Notes: a model not told the origin generated them from the letters alone. Positions 43,100 to 51,841 are shown, counted from the stretch's first letter. The stretch: DNA of 64,000 nucleotides from Mesorhizobium prunaredense (GCF_900156895.1 NZ_FTPD01000067.1:37225-101224), one strand, 5' to 3'. Made by a program: numbers and translations.

Positions 43100-44092
43100 T
43101 TGAGCGGTAACTTCAAAGTCAGCATCGTTGTTTGTACGTACAACAATTCGTCTGTTCTCGATCGAACTCTGGATCGTTTGGCGCGGCAATACTGCCGCGA
43201 TCGATCCTGGGAAGTGCTCGTTGTTGACAACAATTGCACAGATGACACCCAGCTTGTCGTCGAGCGCCATAAGAACGCCAAGCGGATAGGACAGCTGAGC
43301 GTCGTGAGCGAACGCCAGCAGGGGCTGACACCTGCGCGCCGCCGCGGCGTTAGGGAAACGGCCGGTGAGTGGCTGGCTTTCGTGGACGATGACTGCCTGC
43401 TCGATGAAAGCTGGCTGGCGAACGCGATAGCTTTCGCGGACGCACATCCGCGGTGCGGAGCCTTCGGGGGGGTTGTAAGGCCCTACTGGGAGAACGGCGC
43501 CGAGCCACTTCCCGATGCTGTGGGCTGGACTCTGGCCTGCCAGGACCATGGGCTCGACGCATGCCGGATTTGGGGGCTGGTCGGAGCCGGGATAGTACTG
43601 CGGCGCGCCGCCCTCGAACAGACAGGCTGGATCGAAACGCCCTTTCTCGCTGACCGCATTGGGCGAAGACTTGTGTCGGGGGGCGACACGGAGATCAGCC
43701 TTCGGATTTCAGCGTGCGGGTGGGACTTATGGTACACGCCCGATTGCGTAATTGATCACGTTATCCCCGCCCACCGGACCACGCCAAGTTACCTAAAACG
43801 GCTGGCGTTCGGTCTTGGCATCTCGCAGGTACTTGTGGACGCCTTGGTCTGGGAGAGAGGTTTTGCATCCTGCGTTGGGCAATGCGCCCGCTCCGCATTG
43901 CGTCAGACGCTTCATGCCGCACAGGCCGTGATCCGCGACCAGGTCCGCGGTCGCGACCGGCGGCCGTCCTCCATCAATCTGCATTTCGCCCTAGGGAATT
44001 GGGCCGGCATCGGGCGCCTCGCCTTCAAGCGATCCCTGGTTGGCGCAGTGAGTCGTTCTTCTCCTCCTCAGGTCTCGACCTCGAAGTCGTAG
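43100..44092 (+). CDS. Family 2 glycosyltransferase
   Basis: 330 residues from TTG 43100, with AAGGAG nine bases upstream. GT-A signatures: VSIVVCTYNNSSVLDRTLDR, VLVVDNNCTDDT, EWLAFVDDDCLLDESWL (DxD) and the GGDTEISLRISACG loop. The C-terminus overlaps the tail of the ABC ATPase gene on the other strand by 25 bases. It belongs to the polysaccharide cluster and may add one sugar of the repeat unit or adaptor. Confidence 0.9.
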   Translation: MSGNFKVSIVVCTYNNSSVLDRTLDRLARQYCRDRSWEVLVVDNNCTDDTQLVVERHKNAKRIGQLSVVSERQQGLTPARRRGVRETAGEWLAFVDDDCLLDESWLANAIAFADAHPRCGAFGGVVRPYWENGAEPLPDAVGWTLACQDHGLDACRIWGLVGAGIVLRRAALEQTGWIETPFLADRIGRRLVSGGDTEISLRISACGWDLWYTPDCVIDHVIPAHRTTPSYLKRLAFGLGISQVLVDALVWERGFASCVGQCARSALRQTLHAAQAVIRDQVRGRDRRPSSINLHFALGNWAGIGRLAFKRSLVGAVSRSSPPQVSTSKS

Positions 44093-45315
44093 ACGCAGGG
44101 GATTAGGCCTTCCGTCGGAAGCACGCTTCCATCATGTCCGCCCGGCCTAAGGACCTCGACCCGGCAGGCGTGGTGGACATGATCGAGGATGTCACCTGCA
44201 AGGTAGTCACCTGATCTCTGTCCCATCCAGAGCTCGAGGCCGTAGGTTCCCGGCAGCAAGTGCAACTGATCTATCGTGACAATCACCCGGTTCCGGCCGG
44301 CGCGCAGCCGGCAGGCATTCCCGAGCAGTGCCGTGTCTGCGTTGACGAGCTTCAGGCCCGAAAGGCTATTGATAACCACGGCAAGACTATCGACGTCGAT
44401 GTCGTTTTCAGCCTCGATGTCTAGCATGCAACGGGCCGGCCCATCGGTGCAGATCTGGCCCGATGAAGAGCGATCACCACTATCGATGGAGACTCCGAGG
44501 AATCGCGCTTTGCCATTGCCGGTCCGAGGTGCCGCCGTGACGTCAATTCGATTGCTCGATCCCGCGAAGTCACCCGCCGAGGTCAGATAAGATGCCACAA
44601 CCTCCCGCGTTCCGCCGAGGGCCTTCACTGATCCGGATTCGAGCCAAAGGCAGCGGGAGCACAGCCGATTGACCGTATCCATGTTATGACTCACGAGGAG
44701 CACCGTTCTCCCCCCCTTCGTAACGAGGCTTTCGATCTTGGACAGGGACTTGCGTTGGAAGCGCGAGTCCCCGACCGACAAGACCTCGTCGAGAATGAGA
44801 ATATCCGGATCGAGGTGGACGGCCACCGCGAAGGCCAAGCGAACGAACATACCACTCGAATAGCGTTTTACAGGTACATCGAGAAAGCGCTCTATCTCAG
44901 CGAAGGCAACAATCTCCTCAAAGCGCCTGTCCAATTCTGCTTTCGACATGCCGAGAATGGCGCCGCTCAGATAGATATTGTCCCGTCCGGTAAGGTCCCC
45001 GTGGAAGCCGGCACCAACCTCGAGCAGGGCGCCTACGCGGCCGCGGATGCGGATTTCTCCTGCCGACGGATCTGTAATGCGCGAGAGAATCTTGAGGAGA
45101 GTTGACTTGCCCGCCCCGTTGAGGCCGATGAGGCCGACGACTTCGCCCGCCTCGATCGTCAGCGACACGTCGCGAAGTGCCCAGTATTGCGTGCCCTGCG
45201 CCCCGGACGCTTCGCCCCGGCCAAGCCACGCGCCGATATTCTCACGCAGCGATGTCGGTCGAGGGTGCAAATCGTATCGCTTGGACAGGTTCTTGATCTC
45301 GATCGCCGGATTCAT
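44068..45315 (-). CDS. Polysaccharide ABC exporter ATP-binding protein (Wzt/RfbE-like)
   Basis: 415 residues. ATPase domain in residues 1-240: Walker A GLNGAGKSTLLKIL, signature YSSGMFVRLAFAVAVHLDPD, Walker B ILILDEVLSVGDSRF and the VLLVSHNMDTV switch. An added C-terminal beta-rich domain of about 165 residues (NRIDVTAAPRTGNGKARFLG to the end) is of the Wzt carbohydrate-binding type, which recognises the finished chain end. It pairs with the permease gene 11 bases upstream. Confidence 0.93.
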   Translation of the reverse strand: MNPAIEIKNLSKRYDLHPRPTSLRENIGAWLGRGEASGAQGTQYWALRDVSLTIEAGEVVGLIGLNGAGKSTLLKILSRITDPSAGEIRIRGRVGALLEVGAGFHGDLTGRDNIYLSGAILGMSKAELDRRFEEIVAFAEIERFLDVPVKRYSSGMFVRLAFAVAVHLDPDILILDEVLSVGDSRFQRKSLSKIESLVTKGGRTVLLVSHNMDTVNRLCSRCLWLESGSVKALGGTREVVASYLTSAGDFAGSSNRIDVTAAPRTGNGKARFLGVSIDSGDRSSSGQICTDGPARCMLDIEAENDIDVDSLAVVINSLSGLKLVNADTALLGNACRLRAGRNRVIVTIDQLHLLPGTYGLELWMGQRSGDYLAGDILDHVHHACRVEVLRPGGHDGSVLPTEGLIPCVYDFEVET

Positions 45316-45326
45316 GGATGTCCCGA

Positions 45327-46160
45327 TTAGGCCAAATCGACTGCAGTCCGGGACGCTCTCTCGAAGGCGAGAAGCCCTACCAGGAACAGGCCTCCGCTGA
45401 TCGCTACTGACACGACCGACTGAATTGCCGTTACCCCTGAGGTATTAAGTGCGAGCGACCTCATGCTCTCGATGATCACCGCAAGGGGATTGAACCAGGG
45501 GAGCCAGCGAAGGTGAGTCGGGAGGTTAGACAACGGCACGAATACCAATGAGGCGAACATGGCGATCAGGAGCAAGTATTGCATGGCGTGGACGAGATCA
45601 CGATAGCGTGCCGCAAGCGAGGCCACGCAAAGACCTGCCCCCAGCGTGAAAACGACGAGTTCGATGAATAGGACAGGAATGAGGACGATCCGCCAGGAGT
45701 GCGATGTCCACACCCCGCTGACGTGGTAAGCGACTAGAACAATTAAGAAAAGGCTCGTCTGAATGGCCAGTGCGACCAGATTCGACAGACCCACGGCCAA
45801 TGGAACTGAGCTGCGAGGAAAATAGACCTTTTGGAACAGGTCGGCGTTGTTGACGAAGGTGGCCCCGACCGAGCCGAAGGTCTGAGAGAAATAAAACCAA
45901 GGCGCGAGGCTGCAGAGATTGAAGAGAAACGGCGGGACGCCTTCTGTCGTGACACCGGCACCGCCATTTATGGCGACCGACAGGACGATTGCCATCACAA
46001 TCGGCTGGATGACGAACCAAAGCGGCCCTAGCATCGTCTGAGCGTATTTGGTGACGAGGTCGCGGCGTACGAGCAGCATGACAAGATCCCGTGCTTGCCA
46101 CAGTTCGCGCCAGTCGATCCACTCCCATCCTGCATGGACTCGAATGCGCGTTTCTCTCAC
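45327..46160 (-). CDS. Polysaccharide ABC exporter permease (Wzm/TagG-like)
   Basis: 277 residues, six membrane segments. ABC-2 exporter features: DLVMLLVRRDLVTKYAQTML near the N-terminus, GPLWFVIQPIVMAIVLSVAI and a C-terminal NPLAVIIESMRSLALNTSG region. It forms the membrane channel for the Wzt-like ATPase and exports a lipid-linked polysaccharide. Confidence 0.93.
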   Translation of the reverse strand: MRETRIRVHAGWEWIDWRELWQARDLVMLLVRRDLVTKYAQTMLGPLWFVIQPIVMAIVLSVAINGGAGVTTEGVPPFLFNLCSLAPWFYFSQTFGSVGATFVNNADLFQKVYFPRSSVPLAVGLSNLVALAIQTSLFLIVLVAYHVSGVWTSHSWRIVLIPVLFIELVVFTLGAGLCVASLAARYRDLVHAMQYLLLIAMFASLVFVPLSNLPTHLRWLPWFNPLAVIIESMRSLALNTSGVTAIQSVVSVAISGGLFLVGLLAFERASRTAVDLA

Positions 46161-46162
46161 GC

Positions 46163-46426
46163 CTAGGCCGCCTTACAGCGTGGCATCCGGTCACGCTCGG
46201 CGCAACGAGCCTGGTACGCTGACAGAACAGACTGTCCGATCAGCTCGAGCACGTCCGCTGTCGCAGTCAAAGCAGAATCCCAGTTTTTCCCATCAATGTC
46301 GGACACGATGCCCGCGCCACCCGAGGTTGCAGCCTCCACTGGTGGTCGTCTTAGCCTAACCGCAAGCGACAATAGCCTTCTCACCTGAACGCCTCGTTCA
46401 TAACCGCTGGTTGCCCGGCATTTCAT
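46163..46426 (-). CDS. Short hypothetical frame upstream of the exporter genes
   Basis: 87 residues, stop two bases before the permease start region. The stretch PPVEAATSGGAGIVSDIDGK and the helix after it recall the C-terminal part of group 1 glycosyltransferases, so it could be a remnant of a truncated transferase gene. Evidence is weak. Confidence 0.3.
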   Translation of the reverse strand: MKCRATSGYERGVQVRRLLSLAVRLRRPPVEAATSGGAGIVSDIDGKNWDSALTATADVLELIGQSVLSAYQARCAERDRMPRCKAA

Positions 46427-46498
46427 CTGCTCGGCGCAGCCATGTATTCCGCTTACCGTCTCCCGGCAAGGATCCGGCCGGGGCGACGGAGCACCGAT

Positions 46499-46879
46499 TT
46501 ACATGTTGTACCTCACGAATTCTTGGAAATCTACGGTTCGGCGCCGGCGAACGGGTTGCCTTATCATGATGGACGAGCCGTCAACATGGCCCCTAGCGAG
46601 ATCCAATGAAGCGACGATCGCGGTGCGCAGCTCGATGGAGATTGTGTATCCTCCGTCGCTTCGCGTCTGACCGATGTCGGCGTGATGGACGCGCGGCTTT
46701 CCTTTCTCGACACGAAATGCGTCGTTGACCGATAGCGGGCGGGACGCAGATAGTTCGACCTCGGAATGACCGCTCATGGGCGCAAAGCGGACTTCGTCCC
46801 AGCGCCGCGTTTTCGGCAGCCCAGCCTTCACCCGCCCCGCTTCGCGGACTTCGTCGCCCCAAACCGCAACCTGTGCCAC
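46499..46879 (-). CDS. Hypothetical frame joined to repeat copy B
   Basis: Up to 126 residues. Upstream it runs into the membrane-segment sequence of repeat copy B (GLLILSLIVNVGVA) before diverging, so it looks like a fusion made at a recombination junction. The body (LSVNDAFRVEKGKPRVHHAD, DGGYTISIELRTAI) could be a real protein, but no family is recognised. Confidence 0.35.
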   Translation of the reverse strand: MAQVAVWGDEVREAGRVKAGLPKTRRWDEVRFAPMSGHSEVELSASRPLSVNDAFRVEKGKPRVHHADIGQTRSDGGYTISIELRTAIVASLDLARGHVDGSSIMIRQPVRRRRTVDFQEFVRYNM

Positions 46880-47038
46880 GCCAACATTGACGATCAGCGA
46901 AAGGATCAGGAGCCCGGCACTAACCAGGATGAGGCCGCCGATGAGGAAAGAGCCTTGCCTGAACTGAAATCCATTCTTTTGCCGCGTCCCTGAAGCCCGA
47001 GACCGCGCAGACTAATACCATTCCGCTTCAACGCCTAC
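46872..47038. repeat. 168-bp direct repeat, copy B (degenerate)
   Basis: Same sequence and orientation as copy A at 38750-38917. The start codon and MDFSSG are kept, but a one-base deletion shifts the frame after the glycine, and the sequence departs from copy A after the codons for IVN. It marks the right edge of the polysaccharide cluster. The rest of 46880-47189 holds no gene. Confidence 0.85.
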
Positions 47039-47189
47039 GGGCATCAACGACCGGAAATGACCCATTTTTGGAACTGGGGCGAGTTGGGGCATCGCCAATC
47101 ACCCTAGGGTCAAAGCCGCAGAAAATGCGGACTGGAACTTGGGTCGCGACGTGGTCTAAATGATCCCCGGATCGAAACGGGCCGAGCCT

Positions 47190-47621
47190 TCATTGGTCGC
47201 GGTGATTTCTGGCAACCTTGCCACCCGCCGTAAGCCATCTCGCATCGAACCAGCGGTCCGCCGGCCCGTCATAGCGCAGCCGGGTGACATCCCAGTGGCT
47301 GACGAAGCGCGCGTAGGCGTCCCACACCGGCGGACCGCCGCCGATGAAAACGACACGGCCGGCAAAGCGCTGGAGCGTATCCTAGGGATCCATGCTGGAG
47401 CGAACAACGACAAGTTCCCGATCGGCGCGAGCAAAACCCGGAACGCTCGCGATCGTCTTGGGGCCGGCGAGCAAGACGTGTCCTCTGGTGATGTCGAAAA
47501 ACCGTGCAACGTCGGCGGCGAACTCCGGCGACCGGTTGCCTCCCCATGGGAGGCCGCCTTTTAGGCCGAGGTGCCCCGCCTGGCCGATGGCACAGACAAC
47601 CCTAACGACAGTCTTCTTCAT
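47190..47621 (-). pseudogene. Dihydrofolate reductase-like protein, broken by an internal stop
   Basis: 144 codons in one frame, interrupted by TAG at codon 80 (47384-47382). Before it: VVCAIGQAGHLGLKGGLPWG and HVLLAGPKTIASVPGFARAD, the DHFR opening and second motif. After it: RFAGRVVFIGGGPPVWDAYA with the conserved Gly-Gly, HWDVTRLRYDGPADRWFDAR. The stop most likely came from GAG. The frame is otherwise intact, so the loss is recent or a sequencing error. Confidence 0.72.
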
Positions 47622-47764
47622 GAGTACCCCACCGATAGCCGGACTGGTCCCATTAGCGACGTTTGCAGGTCATGCGGCGCAACATGTTTCAGTAAGGCGT
47701 TGCGTGCGGCAACGCCTCAAACGCTAATATGTGCCTTCATCTCTCAATCGATCGCGCTGCTCGT

Positions 47765-47968
47765 TCACCGTGCATCATCACGTGATTTGAAGGGGCCAAG
47801 GGCGCGCCTATCGCGACCCTCGACGTTCATCTTAATATACCAGCGACCGTCCATCTCTTCGACGTCGATCGTTGTCTGCGGACGCTTCGGCAATGAGATG
47901 GCACCATTTCTGTTAGCCCAACGTGAGAAAAGCATTTCGCGGCAGTTCGGGCAAATGCGGCATAGCAA
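47765..47968 (-). CDS. Possible small zinc-ribbon-like protein
   Basis: 67 residues, TTG start with a poor ribosome-binding site. A CxxC pair (CRICPNCREML) and a basic tail (RWYIKMNVEGRDRRALGPFK). Could be a short nucleic-acid-binding protein or chance. Confidence 0.3.
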   Translation of the reverse strand: MLCRICPNCREMLFSRWANRNGAISLPKRPQTTIDVEEMDGRWYIKMNVEGRDRRALGPFKSRDDAR

Positions 47969-48072
47969 GGTTGCAGTGGTGTTCGGGTGCCGAACGAACT
48001 CCGAAGCGCTCGCCTAATACTTTAGTTGTAATCTGTCACGTGTTTGATATCGTCACGGCGGGAGGAATTCAG

Positions 48073-48339
48073 ATGGCGGTGGAGTGCACATCCGCGCCCT
48101 GTATGGGCGTCTTTTCAACCATTGAACTGGATCTCTTGAGGGGTGTGGTTCGGGAAATTTTGCGGTCCCGCGAAGCGGAACTCGACAACGAGGACGCCGA
48201 AATGATCGCGCGCGTGGTCATCGCAACCTACAAGGACGGCGCCTCGGGTCGCGAGGAATTGGTTGAAGCCGCCCGGATTGCAGCCAGGCGCTGCGCTCTC
48301 GACCATTTTTACGATCGAGCAGTCGGCTTGTTCGCATAG
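48073..48339 (+). CDS. Small helical hypothetical protein
   Basis: 88 residues from ATG 48073, with GGAGG eight bases upstream. Three predicted helices (STIELDLLRGVVREILRSRE, DAEMIARVVIATYKDG, LVEAARIAARRCALDHFYDR). The pattern is common among small conserved rhizobial proteins of unknown function. Monocistronic. Confidence 0.6.
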   Translation: MAVECTSAPCMGVFSTIELDLLRGVVREILRSREAELDNEDAEMIARVVIATYKDGASGREELVEAARIAARRCALDHFYDRAVGLFA

Positions 48340-48420
48340 GGTTTCGCATCTGCAGGCCGGCCGGCAGCGACCGTCCACAGTCGCTTTCAGGCTCGGGACC
48401 ACATCCTCGTTGCAAATGCT

Positions 48421-48657
48421 CTACGCAGAAGGCCCAGCCTGAACTTGTCCGTATCGTTCATCCTGCCTTGCCTCGTGGCCAGGTGGTTCGTCAGCAGATC
48501 TACTTGGATGGGCTGTGACATGAAAAACCCTTGAGCGAAGGCTGAGAAACAATACGGTGATCAGGACCGCAGAGCTGGCTGCTGCAGCCGCAATGGCGGT
48601 CCCGTAGGTGACGGGAACGCGCCAGCCTCTCGATCCAAAGCGTGCCACTCGAGCCAC
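48421..48657 (-). CDS. Short membrane-anchored frame downstream of the SUOX-fold gene
   Basis: 78 residues from GTG 48657. One membrane segment (GTAIAAAAASSAVLITVLFL) then a degenerate tail. In related genomes a longer membrane sensor or signalling gene often follows a small SUOX-fold gene, so this may be the 5' stub of a lost one. Inference only. Confidence 0.35.
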   Translation of the reverse strand: MARVARFGSRGWRVPVTYGTAIAAAAASSAVLITVLFLSLRSRVFHVTAHPSRSADEPPGHEARQDERYGQVQAGPSA

Positions 48658-48669
48658 GCTGGAGCTCGA

Positions 48670-49149
48670 TCAGTCGCCAGGCTCGAGCGTCTTGATCAGC
48701 CAGACCCACCGTGGTTTGTGGATTGGCGTATCGAAGGCAGGGTGGTCGTTGAGCGGATAGACCAGTCTGGTCGGACCTTGCGTGCGCCGGGTCAGCAATT
48801 TTCCGTTCTGGCGGGTGGCAAGCAGGAGAGGACCTTCCGTCCAATCTTCGCGCGGAATTATCTGCACATATTCGTCCACCGCCCGCAGAACAACGGAATC
48901 CTCGCCTTCCAATCCAACGAGCTTGAGCACATCGCGGAACAGGACGCCTTCAAATGTAAGCTGCCCCTTTTCAAATGGACTTGCGGTGGTGACCCTGTAG
49001 AGACCGAGCTTTTCCAGCTGTCGCAACGTGACTGGCACTGACTTGCCGTTGTTCTGAACGTTGAAGGCCACAGTCTCTGGCGATTCCGGGAGATCAACGG
49101 GCTCCAACGCCCCGGCCGGCAGGATGCAAAACGCCAGGACTGCCAGCAT
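48670..49149 (-). CDS. Small exported protein with SUOX-type molybdopterin-binding fold
   Basis: 159 residues with a signal peptide (LAVLAFCILPAGALEP). The fold signature is seen in LTFEGVLFRDVLKLVGLEGE and the ending PAFDTPIHKPRWVWLIKTLE. It is much shorter than sulfite oxidases and lacks the cysteine that binds molybdenum, so it probably binds something else or acts as a periplasmic sensor subunit. Confidence 0.75.
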   Translation of the reverse strand: MLAVLAFCILPAGALEPVDLPESPETVAFNVQNNGKSVPVTLRQLEKLGLYRVTTASPFEKGQLTFEGVLFRDVLKLVGLEGEDSVVLRAVDEYVQIIPREDWTEGPLLLATRQNGKLLTRRTQGPTRLVYPLNDHPAFDTPIHKPRWVWLIKTLEPGD

Positions 49150-49487
49150 GATCAGACTGCGCTTAAGGATGAAAGTCCTGTGTTGAGCAAGGATGACATG
49201 CGCAATCCTTTTCTTCTCGATGGGCCAGCCGTCGCCTCATCTTCATTCGGGCAGGCGGGGTTAACATTGCCATCAATGTCTAATTTTTCCGTTAGCTCTT
49301 GTTCGGCCGACCAACGGGGAAGAGATGCGCAACGGCGAAACTGCCGATCTCCCCGCAAGGGCCCCGCAGGGGGGAGATCGGCAATTTCAACTCTCAGCAC
49401 AATTCCATTGGCATGAAACGGGTGGTTTGCGTGCGCTGCTTCACCCATCTGATTGCAGAAGCCCGTCAAGCCAGAGGAGGCAAGGCC
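49150..49487. other. Intergenic region between divergent genes
   Basis: About 340 bases without a supportable gene. Contains GGGCCCCGCAGGGGGGAGAT-like GC-rich sequence around 49362-49380 and the ribosome-binding site AGAGGAGG of the oxygenase gene. Confidence 0.4.
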
Positions 49488-50231
49488 ATGACCATTCATT
49501 CGATAGGTTCGAAGGCAGCGGTCCGATCGGCGGAAGCGCGCGTCGCCGGATATGACTGGCAGGCACTGGCCGAGGAGATGAGCGGCTATGGCTGCGCGGT
49601 GATGGAAAAGCTGCTGACGCCGCAAGAATGCCGGGAGATCGCCGGGCTCTATCCCGATGAAAGCCATTTCCGCAGCCATGTCCACATGGCGCGGCACGGC
49701 TTCGGCAAGGGCGAGTACCGCTATTTCCGCTATCCCTTGCCCGAGTTGATCGGCGGCTTGCGCACCGCGCTCTATCCACGCCTTGCCGCCGTCGCCAACG
49801 ACTGGAACGAGCGCATGGGCATCGCCCAGCGCCACCCGGATGAACACGCCGCGTTCCTCACGCAGTGCCACGACCAGGGCCAGACGCGGCCGACGCCGCT
49901 CCTGCTGCAATACGTTGCCGGCGACTTCAACTGCCTGCATCAGGATCTCTACGGCGATCTTGCCTTCCCGCTGCAGGTGGCAATCCTGCTGTCCGAGCCG
50001 GATAAGGATTTCACCGGCGGCGAGTTCGTGCTGACCGAACAGCGCCCGCGCATGCAGAGCCGCGCCGAGGTGGTGCCGCTGCGCCAGGGCGACGCAGTCG
50101 CCTTCGCGGTCCACAATCGTCCGGTGCAGGGCAGCAAAGGCAGCTACCGCGTCAATCTCAGGCACGGCGTCAGCCGGCTTCGCTCCGGCCTGCGCCACAC
50201 CGTCGGCATCATCTTCCACGACGCGAAGTGA
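49488..50231 (+). CDS. 2OG-Fe(II) oxygenase family protein
   Basis: 247 residues from ATG 49488, preceded by AGAGGAGG. The iron site HxD is in FNCLHQDLYGDLAFPLQVAI and the distal histidine in VNLRHGVSRLRSG; the 2-oxoglutarate arginine is probably in that same segment. Similar rhizobial proteins are annotated as prolyl hydroxylase-like and uncharacterised. It stands alone and ends at a strong bidirectional hairpin. Confidence 0.88.
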   Translation: MTIHSIGSKAAVRSAEARVAGYDWQALAEEMSGYGCAVMEKLLTPQECREIAGLYPDESHFRSHVHMARHGFGKGEYRYFRYPLPELIGGLRTALYPRLAAVANDWNERMGIAQRHPDEHAAFLTQCHDQGQTRPTPLLLQYVAGDFNCLHQDLYGDLAFPLQVAILLSEPDKDFTGGEFVLTEQRPRMQSRAEVVPLRQGDAVAFAVHNRPVQGSKGSYRVNLRHGVSRLRSGLRHTVGIIFHDAK

Positions 50232-50250
50232 AGGTGTTGTAGACTTCCTT

Positions 50251-50292
50251 CTCCCTTCTCCCCTTACAAGGCCTTACAAGGGGAGAAGGGAG
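50251..50292. terminator. Bidirectional hairpin between convergent genes
   Basis: Perfect 15-base stem CTCCCTTCTCCCCTT (50251-50265) / AAGGGGAGAAGGGAG (50278-50292) with a 12-base loop that itself contains AAGGCCTT. It lies between the stops at 50231 (plus) and 50312 (minus). Confidence 0.65.
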
Positions 50293-50311
50293 CGCGCTTT
50301 GGCGCCTTCGC

Positions 50312-51082
50312 TCAGCCTTGAAACAGCGCCAGCTCTTCCTTCGTGAGGTGGCGGGCCTTGCCCTTGGCGAGGTCGCCGAGCTGAAAGCGGCCGATCGCCA
50401 CCCGCACCAGGCGAAGCACGTCCACTCCATGCGCCGCGAGCAGCCGGCGGATGTGGCGGTTGCGGCCCTCGTCGAGGGTGATTTCCAGCCAGGCGGTGCT
50501 GGTGCCGCTGCGCAGGATTCCGATCGACCGCGCCGTCAAATCTTCGCCATCGACCGTGGCGCCGGCGCGCAACCGTGTCAGCATGGCCGCGTCGGGCAGG
50601 GCGCCGATCTGCACATGATAGACCTTGGCGACGTGCGAGGCGGGGTCGAGCAGGCGCTGGGCGAAACGCGTGTCGTTCGTCATCAAAAGCAGGCCCTCGC
50701 TGGCCTTGTCGAGGCGGCCGACCGGCGACACGAAGGGCAGGTCGAGTTCTGCCAGGCAGTCGTAGACGGTGCCGCGGTCCTGCGGGTCGTCGCGGGTGGT
50801 GACCAGGCCGCGTGGCTTGTTGATCATCAGGTAGACCTTGCGCTGGGCGACGACGCGGCTGCCGTCGACCTCGATGCGGTCGCGGCCGGGATCGACGCGC
50901 AGCGAGCCGTTGCGCACGATTTTGCCGGCCACCCGGACGCGCCCTTCGGCGACCAGAATTTCCGCCTGCTTGCGCGAGCACAGGCCAAGCTTTGACAGCG
51001 CACGGCAAAGGCTGACGCCTGATGGATTTGCTCCGGCGCTAGGCGAGGGGCGTGGCCGGCCGGTGTTCGGCCGTGGTGTCAT
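50312..51082 (-). CDS. Pseudouridine synthase, RsuA/RluB family
   Basis: 256 residues from ATG 51082; ATG 51130 is an alternative start. An S4 RNA-binding domain comes first (LCRALSKLGLCSRKQAEILV), then the synthase domain with the catalytic aspartate in PVGRLDKASEGLLLMTND and the family loop EGRNRHIRRLLAAHG. It converts uridine to pseudouridine in rRNA (16S or 23S). The basic Arg/Pro-rich N-terminus is probably disordered. Confidence 0.92.
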   Translation of the reverse strand: MTPRPNTGRPRPSPSAGANPSGVSLCRALSKLGLCSRKQAEILVAEGRVRVAGKIVRNGSLRVDPGRDRIEVDGSRVVAQRKVYLMINKPRGLVTTRDDPQDRGTVYDCLAELDLPFVSPVGRLDKASEGLLLMTNDTRFAQRLLDPASHVAKVYHVQIGALPDAAMLTRLRAGATVDGEDLTARSIGILRSGTSTAWLEITLDEGRNRHIRRLLAAHGVDVLRLVRVAIGRFQLGDLAKGKARHLTKEELALFQG

Positions 51083-51258
51083 CGTTTTGCGTGATCGTTC
51101 CGGCAAGTCAGGTCTTTCCCGCCAGCCCATCTCCAGCCCTGGCGAGCGTTTCCAGGCCGTAACAGAAAGCCGTTTATGTGGATATCTGTATTCTCGTACA
51201 GACGTATGAGCTGCGGTGCCTTCGTTGCGACGGGCCGCCTCCGGACTTTGTGGCAAGG

Positions 51259-51316
51259 TTGGCGCTCTACGGCGCCCCCCTCCGGCAGGACAGAGGGGGG
51301 CGCCGTAGAGCGCCAA
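51259..51316. repeat. Perfect 24-base inverted repeat
   Basis: TTGGCGCTCTACGGCGCCCC and four further bases (51259-51282) pair without mismatch with 51293-51316; loop of ten bases. The sequence type is one of the dispersed Mesorhizobium palindromes. It lies upstream of the pseudouridine synthase start, not after a gene end. Confidence 0.7.
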
Positions 51317-51354
51317 CATCGCCAGCCTCGAACGCGCCGCTTCCCTGGGCTCCG

Positions 51355-51570
51355 TCAGTTTATCCTGGGCTCGTCCTCGACAACGAAAGATGCGGCCATC
51401 AGGTCGTCGGCATCGATCCGCAGGGAGCCTTCACCTCCTCCCATGACAGCGGCTACCTTCTGAAAAATCTTTATCTCGTGCTCGGTAATCCGGGCGCTCC
51501 GCATCCTGGCTTTGAGATCAGCGATGCGCAGCCCCAATGTATGGGACGTTCCAATTTCACGGTTCGACAT
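51355..51570 (-). CDS. Small hypothetical protein, 71 residues
   Basis: ATG 51570 has GGGGAGGAG nine bases upstream. The product is helical (GLRIADLKARMRSARITEHE, IKIFQKVAAVMG) with an acidic C-terminus. No known family. A longer in-frame start at 51714 is rejected because the extension has unlikely composition. Confidence 0.55.
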   Translation of the reverse strand: MSNREIGTSHTLGLRIADLKARMRSARITEHEIKIFQKVAAVMGGGEGSLRIDADDLMAASFVVEDEPRIN

Positions 51571-51824
51571 GACAACATGCTCCTCCCCGACCCATGCTTT
51601 TTGCCTCCTCACCGGTATTCGCCGTCGCCACCATGCTTGCCTAAATATAAGGCATCGCGAATACAGCGCTCCGAACGCTGGTGCGAGGGGAAGGTTCCAG
51701 CGCAACATGGTCACGAAATAATACGGGCTGCCGCCGGCAGGTTACCCGCAGGAGGTGGCTGGCCGTCTTTCTTCGATTTGTGACGGACTCGCCGGCAAGT
51801 TGAGCTCAAGGAAGATTTGACTGG

Positions 51825-51841
51825 ATCCTCCAGGGGAGGAT
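51825..51841. promoter_or_regulatory. dmeR: Candidate metal-regulator operator before dmeR
   Basis: ATCCTCC-AGG-GGAGGAT inverted repeat 11 bases before the ATG at 51853. Regulators of the CsoR/RcnR group bind G/C tracts flanked by A/T-containing arms, so this is a candidate autoregulatory site, although it also contains the Shine-Dalgarno sequence. Confidence 0.4.

Noticed and set aside
49152..50219. 355-codon minus-strand open frame opposite the 2OG oxygenase
   Set aside because: Antisense shadow without start signals.
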